From Saprospiraceae bacterium (GTDB lineage Bacteria; Bacteroidota; Bacteroidia; Chitinophagales; Saprospiraceae): 9,477 bases of DNA. Positions within the stretch are counted from its first letter, which is position 1. Each line of letters begins with the position of its first letter. Positions 6,876-9,477 of the stretch are shown here, piece after piece. The notes below the pieces were generated by a model. It made no database searches, was not told the DNA's origin, and saw nothing but the letters and a program-made list of their open reading frames with translations. Location of the stretch: NCBI GenBank assembly GCA_020630045.1, contig JAHDCE010000066.1:2265-11741 (forward strand), in the 5' to 3' direction. The position numbers and the translations under genes are program-made.

Positions 6876-7865
6876 ATGCCAAAAAAAATCGCCATCAATG
6901 GCTTCGGAAGAATTGGACGTCTTACATTGAGAAGACTCCTAAACAATTCTAATGTAGAAGTAGTCGCCATTAACGACCTAACGGATAATGCCACCCTCGC
7001 CCACCTCTTTAAATATGACTCGGCACATGGAATTTTTCCGGGAGATGTCAATAGCGATGAATCATCCATTACGATTTCCGGAAGGAAAATCAATAGTTAT
7101 TCCAAAAGGAATCCACAAGAGTTGCCTTGGAAAGAGTTGGGAGTGGACGTCGTATTGGAGTGTACCGGTGTATTCAGGAATAAAGAAAAAGCGGGTTGGC
7201 ACTTGGAGGCCGGCGCTCAAAAAGTAATCCTTTCCGCTCCGGCGAAGGGAGATGGATTCCAAACCATCGTCCTAGGAGTGAATGATGATCAAATCAAAGC
7301 CGACACCCAATTTTACTCCAATGCCTCATGTACTACGAACTGCTTGGCTCCATTGTATAAAACATTGGATGAGAATTGGGGAATTGTTCGTGGAAACATG
7401 ACGACAACCCACTCTTACACCTCCAACCAAAGGATACAAGATGCTCCTCACAGTGATTTAAGGAGAGCGAGGGCAGCCGCGGTGAATATCGTGCCTACCA
7501 CTACCGGTGCGGCAGTTGCCTTATCGATTGTTTACCCTAATGCTGCAGGTAAATTATTCGCATCGTCCATTCGTGTTCCGGTGATTACGGGGTCTTTGGT
7601 AGAATTGACAGTTCAATTGGAAAAGGAGACGACCGCTGAGGCGATAAATGCGAAGTTTAAGGAACTTTCCAAAGGTAGATTAAAGGGAGTTTTAGAGTAC
7701 AGTGAAGCCCCCTTGGTCTCCAGCGATATTATTTCTAATCCACATTCCACAATATTGGATGCTAAGTTGACCGTTGCAAAGGGAGATTTAGTAAAAGTCA
7801 TCGCTTGGTATGACAATGAGGCGGGATATTCTGCTAGGCTAGCGGATTTGGCTGATCGGGTTTAA
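6876..7865 (+). CDS. gapA: Glyceraldehyde-3-phosphate dehydrogenase, type I
   Basis: It oxidises and phosphorylates glyceraldehyde-3-phosphate to 1,3-bisphosphoglycerate with reduction of NAD+, a cytoplasmic glycolytic step. The length of 329 residues is normal for a full protein. The Rossmann motif AINGFGRIGRL is at 6-16, Asp34 in INDL suggests NAD+ rather than NADP+ preference, and the catalytic Cys152 sits in SNASCTTNCLAP. His179 in THSYTSNQ, the phosphate-binding Thr run TTTGAA (208-213), Arg233 in SIRVP and the C-terminal WYDNEAGYS (311-319) are also present. Two family-typical places differ: the usual Lys after GAA is Val (GAAVA), and the usual P-P-GSV is PVITGSLVEL. These look like lineage variation and touch no catalytic residue. 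It is followed 262 bp later by pgk, the next enzyme in the pathway. Confidence 0.97.
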   Translation: MPKKIAINGFGRIGRLTLRRLLNNSNVEVVAINDLTDNATLAHLFKYDSAHGIFPGDVNSDESSITISGRKINSYSKRNPQELPWKELGVDVVLECTGVFRNKEKAGWHLEAGAQKVILSAPAKGDGFQTIVLGVNDDQIKADTQFYSNASCTTNCLAPLYKTLDENWGIVRGNMTTTHSYTSNQRIQDAPHSDLRRARAAAVNIVPTTTGAAVALSIVYPNAAGKLFASSIRVPVITGSLVELTVQLEKETTAEAINAKFKELSKGRLKGVLEYSEAPLVSSDIISNPHSTILDAKLTVAKGDLVKVIAWYDNEAGYSARLADLADRV

Positions 7866-7890
7866 ATGGATATCATTAAAACTCGAAATT

Positions 7891-8067
7891 TAGTAACAGT
7901 CAAATAATAACTTTGCGATTTGACTTATGTTCTTTTTACTTTATACTTCGTTAATTTTTTCAGCAATAGCCCTGCTATTCCTTCAAAAATTGCCTCGTCT
8001 AAAATAAAAATTACGATTTTCAAATCGACAACTTATTTTTTGGCTGTTACTAAGAACATCGTCAAAT
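7891..8067 (+). repeat. Interleaved inverted repeats in the gapA-pgk spacer
   Basis: Arm A 7891-7904 (TAGTAACAGTCAAA) is complementary to A' 8039-8052 over 14 positions, with one G-T wobble. Arm B 7918-7934 (ATTTGACTTATGTTCTT) is nearly complementary to B' 8052-8067 (AAGAACATCGTCAAAT), with a small internal mismatch. The order A-B-A'-B' would give a pseudoknot-like fold in RNA rather than a simple hairpin. GTCAAAT or its complement occurs repeatedly (7899-7905, 7918-7924, 8061-8067), with a related CAAATCGAC at 8021-8029 that can pair with 7916-7923. Function unknown; it could be a pgk leader element or decayed repeat DNA. The 262-bp spacer holds no convincing gene. Confidence 0.5.
7898..7925 (+). 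terminator. Weak hairpin after gapA
   Basis: AGTCAAAT (7898-7905) and ATTTGACT (7918-7925) form a perfect but AT-rich 8-bp stem with a 12-nt loop, starting 33 bp after the gapA stop. The T-rich stretch TTCTTTTTACTTT begins a few bases later rather than at the stem foot, so termination would be inefficient at best and some gapA transcripts may run into pgk. Confidence 0.3.
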
Positions 8068-8105
8068 TTTAGCTGGACACTTTTTTCATAATTTCCCAGC
8101 ATTAT

Positions 8106-8113
8106 TATTTTTG
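8106..8113 (+). promoter_or_regulatory. Candidate Bacteroidota -7 promoter box of pgk
   Basis: TATTTTTG matches TAnnTTTG and lies 14 bp before the pgk ATG, so the leader would be under about 10 nt and carry no Shine-Dalgarno. The -33 position is only T-rich. A second perfect match, TAACTTTG at 7908-7915, would instead give a leader of about 200 nt containing the inverted-repeat region. Confidence 0.4.
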
Positions 8114-8127
8114 CAAAAACTACAGAC

Positions 8128-9348
8128 ATGGATATCGATTTCAAAGGCAAAAAGGCATTGATTAGAGTTGACTTCAATGTTCCCTTGGATGAAAATTATA
8201 TAGTAAAAGATGATACGCGTATCCGCCGAGCTTTACCTACTATCAAGCATGTATTGGAAGCCGGAGGTGCTGTGATTTTATTGTCCCACCTCGGACGACC
8301 GGGTAAAAAACGAAAGGAAGATGGAAGCATCGACCGGGAGAGATTTACCCTAAAGCACGTTGTTGACAGATTGTCCGAACTCATGGTGTTGGAAGTCCAA
8401 TTTTGTGATGAAACAGTTGGTGAAAAGGCTCAAGCCATGACTTCCGCCCTAAATCCGGGGGAGTTGTTGCTGCTTGAAAACACTCGTTTTAATGACGGTG
8501 AAAAAACCGGTGATGAAAATTTTGCACAAGCGCTTTCAGAACTGGGAGATGTGTATGTCAATGATGCTTTTGGAACTGCTCACCGTGCCCATGCTTCCAC
8601 CACAACCGTAGCTCAATTTTTTACTGAAGACTGTAAGTGCTTCGGTAAATTGATGGGTAATGAATTGGAGAACGCCAAAAAGGTGACGGATAATCCAGAG
8701 CGTCCATTCGTCGCTATCGTAGGCGGCGCGAAGGTTTCGGACAAAATCCTTTTACTGGAAAAATTATTGGATGAGGCTGATACCATTATCGTGGGTGGTG
8801 GGATGGCTTATACTTTCTTTAAGGCTCAGGGCGGCAGTATCGGCAACTCCCTAGTGGAAGAGGATCGAATCGATGTCGCTAAAAAGGTGCTTTCCCTTGC
8901 TGAAGGGAAAGGGGTGAAATTCTTATTGCCACAAGATTCCATTATCGCGGACGACTTCGCTAATGATGCGAATTCTAAGATGTCGGCCAGCGGGGATATT
9001 CCCGATGGTTGGATGGGACTGGATATCGGCCCTTATGCTATACAAGCTTTTCAGGAGGCGATTCAGGAGGCTAAAACTATTGTTTGGAACGGGCCGATGG
9101 GGGTGTTTGAAATGGATGCTTTCGCAAATGGTACCAAGGAGGTGGCACTAGCTGTCGCTAAGGCTACTGAAAATGGCGCGTTCTCTCTTGTCGGTGGTGG
9201 TGATTCTGTGGCTGCTGTCACTAAAATGAATTTGTCTAAAAAGGTGAGTTACGTTTCTACTGGCGGTGGGGCGATGTTAGAGTTGTTGGAAGGCAAAGTA
9301 TTACCAGGCGTTAAGGCTATTGAGACCGTAGATTCGGTTGAGGGATAA
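8128..9348 (+). CDS. pgk: Phosphoglycerate kinase
   Basis: It transfers the acyl phosphate of 1,3-bisphosphoglycerate to ADP, giving ATP and 3-phosphoglycerate, in the cytoplasm. It has 406 residues, close to the usual 390-420. The two-domain layout is complete: substrate-side motifs RVDFNVP (13-19), SHLGRP (53-58), LLENTRF (115-121) and VNDAFGTAHRAHAST (144-158), then nucleotide-side motifs GGAKVSDK (199-206), GGGMAYTF (223-230), WNGPMGVFE (320-328), GGGDS (356-360) and STGGGAMLELLEGK (377-390). The start ATG sits just before the DFKGKKALIRVDF opening, and no better in-frame start is seen upstream. It follows gapA in the same direction, so the two genes cover consecutive glycolytic reactions. 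Directly after the stop comes a palindromic repeat array, which may stabilise or terminate the transcript. Confidence 0.98.
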   Translation: MDIDFKGKKALIRVDFNVPLDENYIVKDDTRIRRALPTIKHVLEAGGAVILLSHLGRPGKKRKEDGSIDRERFTLKHVVDRLSELMVLEVQFCDETVGEKAQAMTSALNPGELLLLENTRFNDGEKTGDENFAQALSELGDVYVNDAFGTAHRAHASTTTVAQFFTEDCKCFGKLMGNELENAKKVTDNPERPFVAIVGGAKVSDKILLLEKLLDEADTIIVGGGMAYTFFKAQGGSIGNSLVEEDRIDVAKKVLSLAEGKGVKFLLPQDSIIADDFANDANSKMSASGDIPDGWMGLDIGPYAIQAFQEAIQEAKTIVWNGPMGVFEMDAFANGTKEVALAVAKATENGAFSLVGGGDSVAAVTKMNLSKKVSYVSTGGGAMLELLEGKVLPGVKAIETVDSVEG

Positions 9349-9349
9349 G

Positions 9350-9477
9350 TGGTGATATGCCATCGTGTTCCCATCCCTATGGAATGGGGTGTGGTATCTC
9401 GTCCCGTCACTCATCCTGATGGAATGGGGTGTGGTATGCCGTGTGTTCCCATCCCGGTGGAATGGGTTATGATATGT
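9350..9477. repeat. Tandem ~39-bp palindromic repeat array (REP-like), cut by the window end
   Basis: Three units can be aligned at 9350-9389 (40 bp), 9390-9429 (40 bp) and 9430-9467 (38 bp), with a fourth beginning at 9468. GGAATGGGGTGTGGTAT is identical at 9381-9397 and 9421-9437. Each unit contains a hairpin of CCCATCC with GGAATGGG (one bulged A): clear in units 1 (9370-9388) and 3 (9448-9466), weaker in unit 2. The 38-40 bp period is not a multiple of three, which argues against a coding repeat. The DNA is G/C-rich and starts 2 bp after the pgk stop. It resembles intergenic palindromic repeats such as REP elements, but I cannot assign a named family. Confidence 0.75.

Noticed and set aside
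6788..7093. A 101-residue minus-strand frame overlapping the start of gapA
   Set aside because: It covers the gapA promoter and Rossmann motif region on the opposite strand, has no recognisable domain, and conflicts with a certain gene.
7866..7907. A 13-codon open frame (MDIIKTRNLVTVK) right after gapA, sharing ATGGATATC with the pgk start
   Set aside because: It is too short, has no ribosome site, and the 9-bp match is small; it may be an old duplicate of the pgk start but cannot be supported as a gene.
9381..9477. A coding repeat protein downstream of pgk (frames reading MEWGVVSRPV)
   Set aside because: The repeat period of 38-40 bp would shift frame each unit, and the hairpins explain the conservation better than translation does.

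Overview
The window looks like chromosomal DNA of a member of the Bacteroidota (inference). Most genes lack a Shine-Dalgarno sequence. Perfect TAnnTTTG boxes, the Bacteroidota -7 element, sit just upstream of two glycolytic genes. Intergenic DNA is AT-rich, and the phosphoglycerate kinase carries an 'EDGSIDRERFTLKHVVD' segment of the kind I associate with Bacteroidota PGKs. No rRNA, tRNA, CRISPR array, transposase or integrase was seen.

Layout, left to right. (1) 1-993, plus strand: the 3' part of a gene for a zinc N-acetylmuramoyl-L-alanine amidase (Amidase_3) behind a long acidic Pro-rich linker; the reading frame is open through base 1, so the true start lies outside the window. (2) 1013-1065: a perfect 22-bp hairpin with A/T tails that can end transcription from both sides. 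(3) 1066-6583, minus strand: three genes pointing left. In transcription order they are a RecB/AddA-like UvrD-family helicase, a DNA cytosine-C5 methyltransferase and a cytoplasmic SDS22-like leucine-rich-repeat protein. The helicase is split by a +1 frameshift near 3866-3871, so its C-terminal PD-(D/E)XK-like domain lies in a second, overlapping frame (3331-3834). That domain also appears to have lost its catalytic residues. (4) 6584-6875: an AT-rich divergent promoter region. (5) 6876-9348, plus strand: gapA (glyceraldehyde-3-phosphate dehydrogenase) and pgk (phosphoglycerate kinase), which catalyse consecutive glycolytic steps, separated by 262 bp rich in inverted repeats. (6) 9350-9477: an array of roughly 39-bp palindromic repeats starting 2 bp after the pgk stop and running off the window.

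How the parts work together: gapA and pgk are ordinary core metabolism. The helicase is most simply a double-strand-break repair or DNA-degradation enzyme of the AddA type; no AddB partner is visible. The methyltransferase has no recognisable restriction endonuclease beside it, so it is either an orphan or part of a loose DNA-processing/defence cluster with the helicase and LRR protein. That last idea is speculative. The points most worth a second look are the split helicase with its degenerate nuclease site, the palindromic array after pgk, and the structured gapA-pgk spacer.
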